From Paenibacillus piri (GTDB lineage Bacteria > Bacillota > Bacilli > Paenibacillales > NBRC-103111), in assembly GCF_004354045.1 (NCBI RefSeq), contig NZ_SMRT01000021.1, forward strand, positions 43,250-107,249: a stretch of DNA of 64,000 bases, given 5' to 3'. Positions 51,558 to 59,967 of the stretch are shown here, piece after piece. Position 1 is the stretch's first letter. Each line of letters starts with the position of its first letter. The position numbers and the translations under genes are program-made. A model generated the notes under the pieces. The model was not told where the DNA came from and did no database searches. It saw nothing but the letters and a program-made list of their open reading frames with translations.

Positions 51558-51570
51558 AGTCAATCACTCC

Positions 51571-51849
51571 TTATTGGAATTCGATGTTGCTTGTTTCCAT
51601 TATAAGAGGACGGCCACCGATTGTATTTTGACATTTGACCTTAAAGTTGTCATTTTTTTCGGTCAAAATGACCGGAACGGAAAGCAGTGTGGGAAATGCC
51701 GTAATATTCGGTAAACCGCCTGGGAAAATAATAAATGTAAAGCCGAACATATCCGCCAAATCGGAAACGGAACGCGAGCTTTCGAGCAGTTCTGCCGCGA
51801 CCTGCATGTCGGGAGTCATCTCTGACAGCGTTTTCAATTGATGACGCAT
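51571..51849 (-). pseudogene. Possible AraC-type regulator remnant
   Basis: A 92-codon frame just upstream of the PhyH gene contains MQVAAELLESSRSVSDLADMFGF, which reads like the first helix-turn-helix of an AraC regulator (AxxLL....S.xxIAxxxGF), but the second half of that domain is missing. The frame continues without a stop further upstream of ATG 51849. No clear ribosome binding site is seen. It may be a decayed regulator of the dioxygenase gene, or chance. Confidence 0.35.
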
Positions 51850-52072
51850 ATCCTTCTCATTTGGATTCGGAAGCTCGTTCCATATAGGACCGGATACCCG
51901 GCAAAAAGCCGTAAAGACGCCGATATTTTCGGCTATGTTTTTATTATACCGCAGTTTTCAGCAAACTTTCAGCAAACATTCATGTGCGGCTCAACTGGTA
52001 TTCATATCCTTTTAAGGAAAGAAGCCTATACTCGGATTTGTAACAAAATCCAATACAAAGGTGGACATGTCG

Positions 52073-53122
52073 ATGAAACCATTCGAGAAGAAAATTTTAA
52101 CGGGCGCGATTGCGGCAAGCTTTTTGCTGGGCGGAGCGGGGCTGCTTACCCATGCCAATGCGGAGGATGCCGGCACAACGGGTCCAGCGACATCGGCTGT
52201 AACGAAAAAAAATCAAGGCGAGCGCGGACAAGAGAAGCGCCAAGGCTTCGAATTCCGGTCCGGGAACGTGATCAAGGAAACGGCGGCATTGCTCGGTGTG
52301 GACGCTACCGTTGTCATGGACGAATTGAAGCAGGGTAAAAGCTTGCTGCAGCTTGCGCAGGATAAAGGCTTGACCAAGGAAGATTATTTGCAAAAGCTGA
52401 CCGAAGCGGAAAAAGAGGCGATCGCTGCAGCGGTTACCGCAGGCAAGCTGACGCAAGAGCAGGCGGATAAGCAAACGGCGAATTTGACGGACCGGCTGAC
52501 CAAGGAGATTGAGAATGCTGGATTCGGCAAGGGCGGCAAGCTTCCCGGCGGTCCCGGAATCGGCAAAGAAGCCGGATTCCGCGGCGGCAACATATTGAAG
52601 GAAACGGCGACATTGCTGGGCGTTGACGAAAGCGCGGTTCAGGAAGCGCTGAAAGCCGGCAAAACACTTTCGCAATTTGCCCAGGAAAAAGGGCTGAGCG
52701 AAGCCGATTATTTGCAAAAGCTGACCGATGCGCAAAATAAGTCGATCGATGAAGCGGTGAGCGCAGGCAAGCTGACGCAAGAGCAGGCGGATAAAGCGAA
52801 AACGGCTTTGGCCGACCGGTTGAAGAAGGAAATTACAAGCACGAACCAGAAAGGGTTCGAGGGCAAAGGCGGCTTCGGTGGCAAAGGCGGCTTCGACGGC
52901 AAACGGGGCTTTGGCGGCTTGGGCGATCCCGAAGCTTTGGCCAAAGCGGCCGACGCAACCGCGGAAGAATTGAAAACCGGTATGAGCGCAGGCAAATCGC
53001 TGGTTGAAATCGCCCAGGAGAAAGGCATCGGCGAGGATCAATTGATCGCGAACATCAAGGACGGTTTAACCGATCAAATCAAGCAGTTCGTGGAAATGAA
53101 GAAGCAACCTCGCGGTAACTAA
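52073..53122 (+). CDS. Secreted repeat protein (DUF2680/YckD-like repeats)
   Basis: 349 residues. A signal peptide (KILTGAIAASFLLGGAGLLT, cleavage near ANA) is followed by two copies of a roughly 85-residue helical repeat (about 60-145 and 168-255). Each runs ETAxLLGVD, LAQxKGL, DYLQKLT, AGKLTQEQADK and DRL-KEI. A Gly/Lys/Phe-rich linker (GKGGFGGKGGF) and a shorter third copy (about 285-340) follow. The repeats resemble DUF2680. Function is unknown; an envelope or calcium-related role is only a guess. ATG 52073 lies 8 bases after AAGGTGG; ATG 52067 is too close. Confidence 0.82.
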   Translation: MKPFEKKILTGAIAASFLLGGAGLLTHANAEDAGTTGPATSAVTKKNQGERGQEKRQGFEFRSGNVIKETAALLGVDATVVMDELKQGKSLLQLAQDKGLTKEDYLQKLTEAEKEAIAAAVTAGKLTQEQADKQTANLTDRLTKEIENAGFGKGGKLPGGPGIGKEAGFRGGNILKETATLLGVDESAVQEALKAGKTLSQFAQEKGLSEADYLQKLTDAQNKSIDEAVSAGKLTQEQADKAKTALADRLKKEITSTNQKGFEGKGGFGGKGGFDGKRGFGGLGDPEALAKAADATAEELKTGMSAGKSLVEIAQEKGIGEDQLIANIKDGLTDQIKQFVEMKKQPRGN

Positions 53123-53351
53123 GCGGATATAGGGGAAATGGCTGCCAGGCTTGATGATAAGCTTGGCGGCTTTTTCAATTTTCCGATTGACAAAAAGCGG
53201 AATCGCCGCCTCCAATTCGGCGCTTCGCGGAGATCTTACCGCTGCGTCGCAGCCGTAATTCAATAACGATCTTTTTTCTTACTTGGACTGATACGTCATA
53301 TGGTACAATGAGGCATATTGGGCATGAAATGAAAAGGAAATGAGGGATCTT

Positions 53352-54728
53352 ATGCCATCCGAACGGGAACAAGCGGCTGCTTTGCTCGCAGCGTACGGGC
53401 AAGAACAGCTGCTTCGTTTTTATCCGCAATTATCCGCTGACTCGCGAGACAAGCTGATTCGTGAAATATTAAGCCTTGATTTTGAGCTGATCAAGAGCAT
53501 CGCGCACAACGGTCCGTCAGCTGCCGGAGACGATGCCGTCATTGAACCTGTACAGGCATACGATTGGGACAAGTTTGACAGCGGGGAGCAGCGGCGGTTT
53601 GAACGCAAGGGCTGGGAGCTGCTGCGACAGGGCAAGGTCGGCGCATTGGTCGTTGCCGGCGGCCAGGGGAGCCGTTTGGGACATGAAGGACCGAAGGGAA
53701 CGTTCGATATCGGGCTGCCATCGCATAAATCGCTGTTCCAGCTGCAGGCGGAACGGCTGATCAATTTGTCTGCAAGAGCGGGGCGTGCGGTCCCGTGGTA
53801 TATCATGACAAGCCCGGATAATCATGCGGAGACGGTCCGCTTTTTTAAGGAGCATGATCATTTCGGCTGTGCGCCGGATGACTGCTTCTTTTTCGAACAA
53901 GCGGTGCTGCCTGCATTGGATGTCCATGGAAACGTGCTGCTTGCGGCCAAGGACCGGATCAACCTCGCGCCGAGCGGCAACGGGGATTGCTTTGCGGCGC
54001 TGGCGCGTTCGGGCGGTCTGGCCGATATGAAGCGCCGCGGCGTGGAATGGCTGTTTTATTACAATGTCGATAATGCGCTGATCAAGGTGGCCGACCCTTT
54101 GTTTGTCGGAGTCGCGGCCCACTTCAACAACCCGATCGCGACGAAGGTAATCGAGAAGACGGATCCCGCGGAGAAGGTCGGTATTGTTTGTTTGAAGAAC
54201 GGGCGCCCGGCCGTCGTCGAGTATACCGAAATTGCGGATTCGCTTAGGCATGAAGCTGACGTGCAGGGGAAGCTGAAATACCGGTTGGCCAATCTGTCGA
54301 TCCAGCTGTTCCGCACCGATTTTATCGAACGCCATACGAATGCTCAGCTCCCTTTTCATATCGCGCATAAAAAGATACCGTTTATCGACGAAACCGGCGC
54401 GTTGATCGCACCTGACGAACCGAACGCCTATAAGTTCGAACGGCATCATTTTGATTTTTTTCCGTTGGCCGATCATATTACGGTACTGCTGATGAAGCGG
54501 GAGTCCGAATTTGCGCCGATTAAAAACAAGGCGGGCGAGGACAGCCCGGAATCGGCAAGGCGGATGCTGTTCGGCCTGCACCGCAGCTGGCTGCTTGCCG
54601 CCGGCGTTCCTGCGGAGCGGTTGAAGGACCGGGAAATCGAAATCTCCCCGTTGGTGTCGTATGCCGGGGAAGGCCTGGAGCATTTCAAGCCGGAGCTTGA
54701 TCCCAAGCCCGAGCCCGGGCGGTCATGA
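53352..54728 (+). CDS. UDPGP-family uridylyltransferase (UAP1-like)
   Basis: A 458-residue nucleotidyltransferase of the eukaryotic-type UDP-N-acetylhexosamine pyrophosphorylase family. ALVVAGGQGSRLGHEGPKGT is the UTP-binding loop (about residues 97-116), PWYIMTSPDNHAET the following strand, SGNGDCFAALA the P-G/S-G-N-G motif, YYNVDNALIKVADP the metal-binding Asp, and EYTEIADSLRHE the sugar contact. It should make UDP-GlcNAc or UDP-glucose from UTP and the sugar 1-phosphate. Bacteria normally use GlmU, so this is an additional enzyme. ATG 53352 follows GAGGGAT. Confidence 0.87.
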   Translation: MPSEREQAAALLAAYGQEQLLRFYPQLSADSRDKLIREILSLDFELIKSIAHNGPSAAGDDAVIEPVQAYDWDKFDSGEQRRFERKGWELLRQGKVGALVVAGGQGSRLGHEGPKGTFDIGLPSHKSLFQLQAERLINLSARAGRAVPWYIMTSPDNHAETVRFFKEHDHFGCAPDDCFFFEQAVLPALDVHGNVLLAAKDRINLAPSGNGDCFAALARSGGLADMKRRGVEWLFYYNVDNALIKVADPLFVGVAAHFNNPIATKVIEKTDPAEKVGIVCLKNGRPAVVEYTEIADSLRHEADVQGKLKYRLANLSIQLFRTDFIERHTNAQLPFHIAHKKIPFIDETGALIAPDEPNAYKFERHHFDFFPLADHITVLLMKRESEFAPIKNKAGEDSPESARRMLFGLHRSWLLAAGVPAERLKDREIEISPLVSYAGEGLEHFKPELDPKPEPGRS

Positions 54729-54968
54729 GGGGTTCACGCAGACGGCTAAGCAGGCTTTCATAGGAAACGCCCGGACAGGAGCCCTCCGGGAGTATGGAAA
54801 ATACGGCTATAAAATTTGTTTTCAACCCCAAAAAGAAAATTCGATGGCAAATTTGGTTCGTTATTTTATGGAAATCGCAATAATAGTTCCTTTGACTCGA
54901 AAAAAATGTGCTAGAATAAATGAAGAATTTGTGTTGATTTTTAAAACGACTACTAAAGAGGGCTGCTG

Positions 54969-55934
54969 ATGATTAACAGACTGAACAAATTTCTTGAGAA
55001 AGCGATGCCATTTTTGACGCCGACCGGTGTAGTATTAGGTTTGTTGTGCACGTCATGGCTGCATTCGTACAGTTTTTTGGCGCCGTGGGTTTTTGCCGCA
55101 ATGACGTTTGCCGGAAGTCTCGGCTCGAATTTTAAAGATTTAGGCAAAGTCATGATGCATCCGCTTCCAATCATTGCGATTTTCGTTATTTTGCATGTGG
55201 TGATGCCGCTGGTCGGCTGGGGCGCAGGCAATTTGTTTTTTCCCGGGGACGATCTGACCTTAAGCGGCTTCGTACTGATGTTCGTAATCCCTACCGGCGT
55301 TATCAGCCTCGTATGGGTGACGATATATCGCGGCAATGTGGCGCTTACGCTGGCTTTAATATTGCTGGACACGATATTGTCGCCGTTTATTGTGCCGTTC
55401 AGCCTTTCCTTGCTCGTAGGCGCGAAGGTGCAGATGGACGCCTGGGATATTATGCGGGGGCTCTTATGGATGGTCGTTATTCCGTCTTTGATCGGTATGG
55501 CGCTCAACCAAATTACAAAAGGGAAAATTAAAGCGTCATGGGGCCCGAACCTTGCGCCATTTTCCAAAATCGCCTTGTTTATCGTCGTTGCATTGAACGG
55601 TGCCGTGATCGCGCCGTATTTGCAGCAAATGAACACCAAGCTCGTCGTTATCATTCTCGTCGCCTTCGTTTGTGCGACAATCGGCTATATGCTAGGCTGG
55701 TTGTTTGCCAAACTGATGGGTTGGGACCGCGATTTGACGATTGCATTAACGTTCAACTCGGGCATGCGCAATTTGAGCGCCGGAGCCGTATTGGCCACAA
55801 CGTTTTTCCCGCCGCCGGTCGCGCTTCCGGTTATCGCGGGGATGCTGTTCCAGCAAATTCTCGCGGCGCTGTACGGTCACCGGCTCAGCAAAAGCTATGG
55901 CATGAACGGGCCGGCAGCTACCAAAGCGGCATAA
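54969..55934 (+). CDS. Bile acid:sodium symporter (BASS) family transporter
   Basis: A 321-residue integral membrane protein with about ten hydrophobic segments. VFAAMTFAGSLGSNFKDLGK near the start, FVIPTGVISLVWVTIYRGN in the first half and NSGMRNLSAGAVLATTFFP in the second half are the paired crossover regions of BASS/SBF transporters. Bacterial members take up sodium with organic anions such as pantoate or pyruvate; the substrate here is unknown. AAAGAGGG precedes ATG 54969, about 240 bases behind the uridylyltransferase, with a terminator after it. Confidence 0.87.
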   Translation: MINRLNKFLEKAMPFLTPTGVVLGLLCTSWLHSYSFLAPWVFAAMTFAGSLGSNFKDLGKVMMHPLPIIAIFVILHVVMPLVGWGAGNLFFPGDDLTLSGFVLMFVIPTGVISLVWVTIYRGNVALTLALILLDTILSPFIVPFSLSLLVGAKVQMDAWDIMRGLLWMVVIPSLIGMALNQITKGKIKASWGPNLAPFSKIALFIVVALNGAVIAPYLQQMNTKLVVIILVAFVCATIGYMLGWLFAKLMGWDRDLTIALTFNSGMRNLSAGAVLATTFFPPPVALPVIAGMLFQQILAALYGHRLSKSYGMNGPAATKAA

Positions 55935-55957
55935 TCGAAATTATTTTTTCGTTTTTA

Positions 55958-55998
55958 ATCCCGACACGGCATCAGCTGGCGAGCGGGATATTTTTTTG
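55958..55998 (+). terminator. Terminator after the BASS transporter
   Basis: ATCCCG/CGGGAT with a 20-base loop, then ATTTTTTTG. Confidence 0.7.
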
Positions 55999-56178
55999 CA
56001 GCAATGTAAAAGGAGACTGTCGCCGCTCTGCGATACCGGATACGGATACCGGCTCTTCGCGGGATTTCGGCAAGCGGTTGATTTCATGAATAAAATAGGC
56101 TATTTTTAAGCGGGGTTGGCTATTCTAAAGGATATTAAGTTTTTTGGTAGAATAAAAAGTATAAGATTTTATACTTAG

Positions 56179-56237
56179 CTTCGCACAACCTTGACAAACG
56201 CGCTCACGAAGGACGGCGAAGCCTTTTATCCTTGTCT
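56179..56237 (+). repeat. Dispersed repeat, copy B of the TTGACAAACGCG family
   Basis: CTTCGCACAACCTTGACAAA and onward, then GGACGGCGAAGCC, ending TTATCCTTGTCT. It is the best match to copy A at 762-825 and also aligns with 37801-37863. It lies in the leader of the DUF445 gene. Confidence 0.7.
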
Positions 56238-56301
56238 AATTTTGTTATATTTATTATTGGAGATGAATAATGACAAGCATGTAGCAGAGGGGACGTACAT
56301 C

Positions 56302-57552
56302 ATGCAGGGGAAATCGAAACATACGGCCGCATTATCGCTCGGCGTCATGGCGGCAGGCTTTATAGGAACGCTGTTTTTCGAAGGCGTGCCGTGGGTGCGG
56401 TTTGCGCAAAGCGGCTTCGAGGCGGGGCTTGTCGGCGGCTTGGCCGACTGGTTCGCGGTGACGGCTCTGTTCCGGCATCCGCTCGGCATTCCGATCCCGC
56501 ATACGGCGCTGTTGCCCAGTAATCGGGAAAAGGTATCGCGGGCGTTGATCAATACGGTTCAAAACGATCTGTTAAGCAAGCAAAGCATTGTCGACAAGCT
56601 CGCGCAGTTTCCGATCGTGCTGCGGCTTTTGCGCGGGTTCGAGGGCCAGCTTGGCTCCGACAGCGCCAAGGCAGGGATCGTGACGATATGCGATTTTGCC
56701 GTCCGGCAAATACCGCTTGAGAAGCTGGCCCGTTACGGGGAGAAAGAACTGCTGCGGCTGCTGGATACGCTGGATCTGCGGGCATTGGTTCAACAAGCGC
56801 TCAGCCAGGCGTATGCCCGGGGCTATGATGAAAAAGCGTTCGATTTCGTCCTCGATTTGGCGGAGAAGCTGGTCGGCAGGAGCGATATCCGCGACCGGTT
56901 GGGAGCGGTGGCGGTGCAAGCGCTGTCCCATCTCAAAACAAACGGGCTGATGCAGTTCGCGCTCAACGCCTTTGTCGGCTATTTCAACGAGGAGAAGCTC
57001 GGCAGCCTGATTCAGCAGTTCGTGCTGAACGGTATTGAAGGGTTAAGAATGCAGGGCAATCCGAACCGCAGGGCGGTGATGGAAGCGCTGCGCGGCTGGC
57101 TGGACAAGCCCGAGCATCAGGAAAATATGACGGCCGAGCTGGAGAAATGGAAAGCTCAGCTGCTCGGCGAGTGGAAGCTGGAGGACAAGCTGCTGGAGCT
57201 GCTGCAGCGGATGCAGACGCAGGCGTTGGAATGGATACGCGGCGAGCAGTTCGCCGAGACGCATGCTCTGCCGTTCATTTCCCGGATGATTCAGCAAGTC
57301 GAACAAAATCCGGAGCTGTTGAACCGATTGGAGCTCGGATTAAGGGAGCAGATCGCCCGGCTGATCGAGGCGAATCATCACAAGATCGGTGCACTGGTCA
57401 AAGAAAACATCGACCGGTTCGACGATGCGACGCTAATCGAGCTGATGGAGGACAAGATCGGAGGCGATCTGCAGTGGATTCGCGTGAACGGCGCGATCTG
57501 CGGCTTCTTGATCGGCCTGGTGCTGGCCGGCGTCCATACGCTTGTGTCTTAG
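56302..57552 (+). CDS. DUF445 domain-containing protein (YjiN-like)
   Basis: A 416-residue protein. An N-terminal membrane segment (AALSLGVMAAGFIGTLFFEG) is followed by FEAGLVGGLADWFAVTALFR, the DUF445 signature, and HPLGIPIPHTALLPSNREKV. A long amphipathic helical middle (residues 90-390) ends in a C-terminal membrane segment (GAICGFLIGLVLAGVHTL). It is probably anchored by both ends with the helices on one side of the membrane. Function unknown. GAGGGGA precedes ATG 56302; the frame is open 37 codons upstream through the repeat. Confidence 0.87.
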   Translation: MQGKSKHTAALSLGVMAAGFIGTLFFEGVPWVRFAQSGFEAGLVGGLADWFAVTALFRHPLGIPIPHTALLPSNREKVSRALINTVQNDLLSKQSIVDKLAQFPIVLRLLRGFEGQLGSDSAKAGIVTICDFAVRQIPLEKLARYGEKELLRLLDTLDLRALVQQALSQAYARGYDEKAFDFVLDLAEKLVGRSDIRDRLGAVAVQALSHLKTNGLMQFALNAFVGYFNEEKLGSLIQQFVLNGIEGLRMQGNPNRRAVMEALRGWLDKPEHQENMTAELEKWKAQLLGEWKLEDKLLELLQRMQTQALEWIRGEQFAETHALPFISRMIQQVEQNPELLNRLELGLREQIARLIEANHHKIGALVKENIDRFDDATLIELMEDKIGGDLQWIRVNGAICGFLIGLVLAGVHTLVS

Positions 57553-57742
57553 CTTCCCGGCGGGGAGTATCCCAACGCCTCCTGAATTTAGAGGGTCTAA
57601 CGCGGACGTCGGCGATTCCCGAAACCGCTCCGCCTATCTATACGCATCGTTTCATGCACAACAATGAATGGTTCTATGCATGCGGCCAACCGCCGTCATG
57701 CAGCGCCTCGCCGCAAGCTTGAAGCCGGGCGGTGAGGAAATG

Positions 57743-57791
57743 ACGTCTTCAAGCCCGCAGCATTGGCATGCGGGCTTGAAGACGTTTTTTT
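57743..57791 (+). terminator. Strong terminator downstream of DUF445
   Basis: A 17-bp perfect stem (ACGTCTTCAAGCCCGCA with its complement) is followed by TTTTTTT. It lies about 190 bases past the DUF445 stop; 57553-57742 holds no other gene I can support. Confidence 0.92.
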
Positions 57792-57949
57792 GAGAAGGAT
57801 ATGATTTTTGTAAATTATTAGGTTACAGGTGTGGCCTCATCTGAATCATTATGGTTCAGGACAAGATCCGTTCTGTGGTGATCAAGAAAGTGGAGACATA
57901 TCGAAAAAAACGGGACTCGCGGAACGGATTTGAAAAAAAAGGAGCATCG

Positions 57950-58101
57950 ATGTATAAAGTAGAACCAACAGGGAATGGGTGTGGGATGGAGAGCTGAATG
58001 AAGTAGTCGGGAGCGAGCATTCTTCCCGGGATGTTCTTTTCCTGGTAAGAAAGCTCAAGTCCATCAGGAACAGCGCCCGCGATTGGAGGAACCCGGGCTA
58101 A
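57950..58101 (+). pseudogene. Small frameshifted gene candidate
   Basis: GGAG 5 bases before ATG 57950 opens MYKVEPTGNG, which stops after 15 codons. Shifting frame near 57967 gives an uninterrupted NREWVWDGELNEVV and RDVLFLVRKLKSIRNSARDW, ending at TAA 58099-58101. Together this would be a roughly 50-residue charged helical protein broken by one frameshift. The stop codon is the first triplet of the TAACGGAC repeat. The family is not recognised. Confidence 0.35.
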
Positions 58102-58281
58102 CGGACCTGAGCGCCATTATTTGCCCGGATTTCGCGGTTTTATCATTGTAACGGACCGGAATGACGTTATACGTCGTTCCTGACGTTCATTGGTCCCGTT
58201 AGCAGTGAAATAACGTCGCCTCGGTCCATTAGAATTGAAAACCATTCGTTTGGACGCAATTAACGTCTCTGAAGTCCGTTA
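58099..58281. repeat. TAACGGACY repeat array
   Basis: The motif occurs directly at 58099 and 58149 (TAACGGACC). It occurs inverted at 58191 (GGTCCCGTTA), 58223 (GGTCCATTA) and 58273 (AGTCCGTTA), with further AACGT fragments between. Spacing is about 32-50 bases. No coding region is present, and nothing recognisable follows up to the ROK terminator. Confidence 0.55.
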
Positions 58282-58453
58282 CAAAGAGCGGGGCGGCGTT
58301 TCAAGAGGCAGGATGGGGTTTTGACCGCGCGCATCGCTAAAACACGAATGTATCTTCGTCGAAATGGCTTCGATCCGGAGCTTTTCTTACGTATATAGCA
58401 TTTATAAGTTTCGGGGCTCACCGCAAAGTACCTGAATCAGCTTCGAAGCAAGA

Positions 58454-58468
58454 CCCCACTTTGTGGGG
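58454..58468 (-). terminator. Hairpin after the ROK gene
   Basis: CCCCAC/GTGGGG with a 3-base loop, 30 bases past the stop on the minus strand, followed by TCTTGCTT. Confidence 0.55.
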
Positions 58469-58498
58469 ATATTTGCCGTTGCTCCCGATTTACCGGGA

Positions 58499-59722
58499 TT
58501 ATTGGATCATCGTGAACGAGAAATGCCGGTCGAGCGCGAAGTTGATCGCCCCGAGCGCTCCGCCGATTTCGCCCAATACAGCGGTGTGCACCGTAATGCC
58601 GGCGGAGAGCGCCATCATGGACCGCTGCTGCATCACTTTCGTCGCGGTTTGGACATAAGTGTTGCACATACCCGGAATCGAGCCTCCGAGAATGATCGCT
58701 TCCGGATTCAGCAGGTTGACGAGGTTGGCCAGGGCGATGCCGAGATAGGAGGCGGCATGGTTGACGACCCGCACGGCCAGCTCGTCGCCTTGATCCGCCG
58801 CCGTGCAGACGTCTCTGGCATGCAGCAGCTGGAGATCGTTTCCGGGATACACATGGGACAGCAAGCTGTCATTCATGCCGGCCCGGAGCAGCCTGCGGGC
58901 TTCCTGCTCGATGGCGGGAGCCGTGGCGTACAGATGCAGGCAGCCGTTGTTGCCGCATGGGCAAACCGGGCCGTCCGGCTCAAGCGTAATATGTCCCAGC
59001 TCGCCGGCCCCGCCGAACGAACCGGAAACGAGCTGGCGGTCGTTGAAAATACCGGCGGCAATGCCCGAGCCGACGCCGACATAAATCATATGCCGGTAAT
59101 CTCTGCCCGCGCCGAACCGGCATTCCGCCAGGCCGCGGGCACGGTGACGGTTAATCGCGACGGCGGGCCAGCCGAGCTCTTTACTCACCATCTCCTCGAT
59201 GTTTACATTCGACCAGCCCAAATCCGAGGCGCTTTTGATGATACCCTTGCCCGTGTCGACCAGGCCGGGCACGCTCAGGCCGAACATGCGGATAATCTCT
59301 TTGTTGAAATCTTTGGCCACATTGGCGATATGTCCGATCAGCTCCTGAACGGCCGCTTCGGGCCGCGATGAGCTGACCGGTATTTTTGTCATATGCATGA
59401 CATTGCCGAGCAGATCGAATACGCCGAGCGTCCAGACCTGATTGTCCAGGTCGGCGCCCATAATGGCATGAGATCCGGGCACAAGCTCCAGCGAAATCGC
59501 CGGACGTCCGCCGGTGGAAGGAGCTTTTTCCGTTTCCTGAACAAGATTCCACTCGATCAGCTCGGAAATTGTGGATGAAATCGTCGCTCTGCTAAGCTCG
59601 GTAACTTTGGTCAATTGAATCCGGGGCATGGAGCCGTGCATCCGCAAAGCTTGGATAATGCTCGTTTTGCTGCCCTTTTGATCGCTTTTGCTAGGAATTA
59701 TCATAAGTTTCACCGTCGCCAT
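58499..59722 (-). CDS. ROK family transcriptional regulator (XylR/NagC type)
   Basis: 407 residues. The N-terminal winged helix is SIIQALRMHGSMPRIQLTKV to LSRATISSTISELIEW. The ROK kinase-like domain follows with IMGADLDNQVWTLGVFDLLG, VGVGSGIAAGIF, GSFGGAGELGHI and the zinc site CPCGNNGCLHLYA. The phosphate-loop residues look altered, as expected of a sugar-sensing repressor without kinase activity. It is divergent from the isomerase/permease operon, its likely target. The start is uncertain: ATG 59722 or 59704, neither with a good site; ATG 59821 would add an unlikely hydrophobic tail. Confidence 0.87.
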   Translation of the reverse strand: MATVKLMIIPSKSDQKGSKTSIIQALRMHGSMPRIQLTKVTELSRATISSTISELIEWNLVQETEKAPSTGGRPAISLELVPGSHAIMGADLDNQVWTLGVFDLLGNVMHMTKIPVSSSRPEAAVQELIGHIANVAKDFNKEIIRMFGLSVPGLVDTGKGIIKSASDLGWSNVNIEEMVSKELGWPAVAINRHRARGLAECRFGAGRDYRHMIYVGVGSGIAAGIFNDRQLVSGSFGGAGELGHITLEPDGPVCPCGNNGCLHLYATAPAIEQEARRLLRAGMNDSLLSHVYPGNDLQLLHARDVCTAADQGDELAVRVVNHAASYLGIALANLVNLLNPEAIILGGSIPGMCNTYVQTATKVMQQRSMMALSAGITVHTAVLGEIGGALGAINFALDRHFSFTMIQ

Positions 59723-59897
59723 ATCATTCTGTAATTCATTCGAGCAGCCAACCAATGCAATGAACGGGATAAACGTCTGTAAAGTTAAGTGTTGTATATA
59801 ATTTAATAAAAAACAGAACAAAGATCAAGATAAATATAGCGACAACTATCAATTAATGTTCGAAAAAGCTTTATTATTCTACAACTTAATTTATATA

Positions 59898-59927
59898 TTG
59901 ACAAAAGTCGGAGAGTTCCATTATGAT
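59898..59927 (+). promoter_or_regulatory. Promoter of the isomerase/LplBC operon
   Basis: TTGACA, 18 bases and TATGAT end 40 bases before the first gene, within the divergent region shared with the ROK regulator. Confidence 0.65.
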
Positions 59928-59967
59928 AAGCACATACCAATGAAAGCGTTATTATGGAGGGGACACA

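Noticed and set aside
57147..57722. 191-codon plus-strand frame beyond the DUF445 stop
   Set aside because: Out of frame with DUF445 over most of its length and rich in Arg/Ala/Gly like a shadow; no binding site or motif.
58099..58281. CRISPR array
   Set aside because: Repeat units are short, partly inverted and irregularly spaced; no cas gene is present.
58463..59371. 302-codon plus-strand frame antisense to the ROK gene
   Set aside because: The opposite strand has the helix-turn-helix and the Cys-rich zinc motif; this frame has none.
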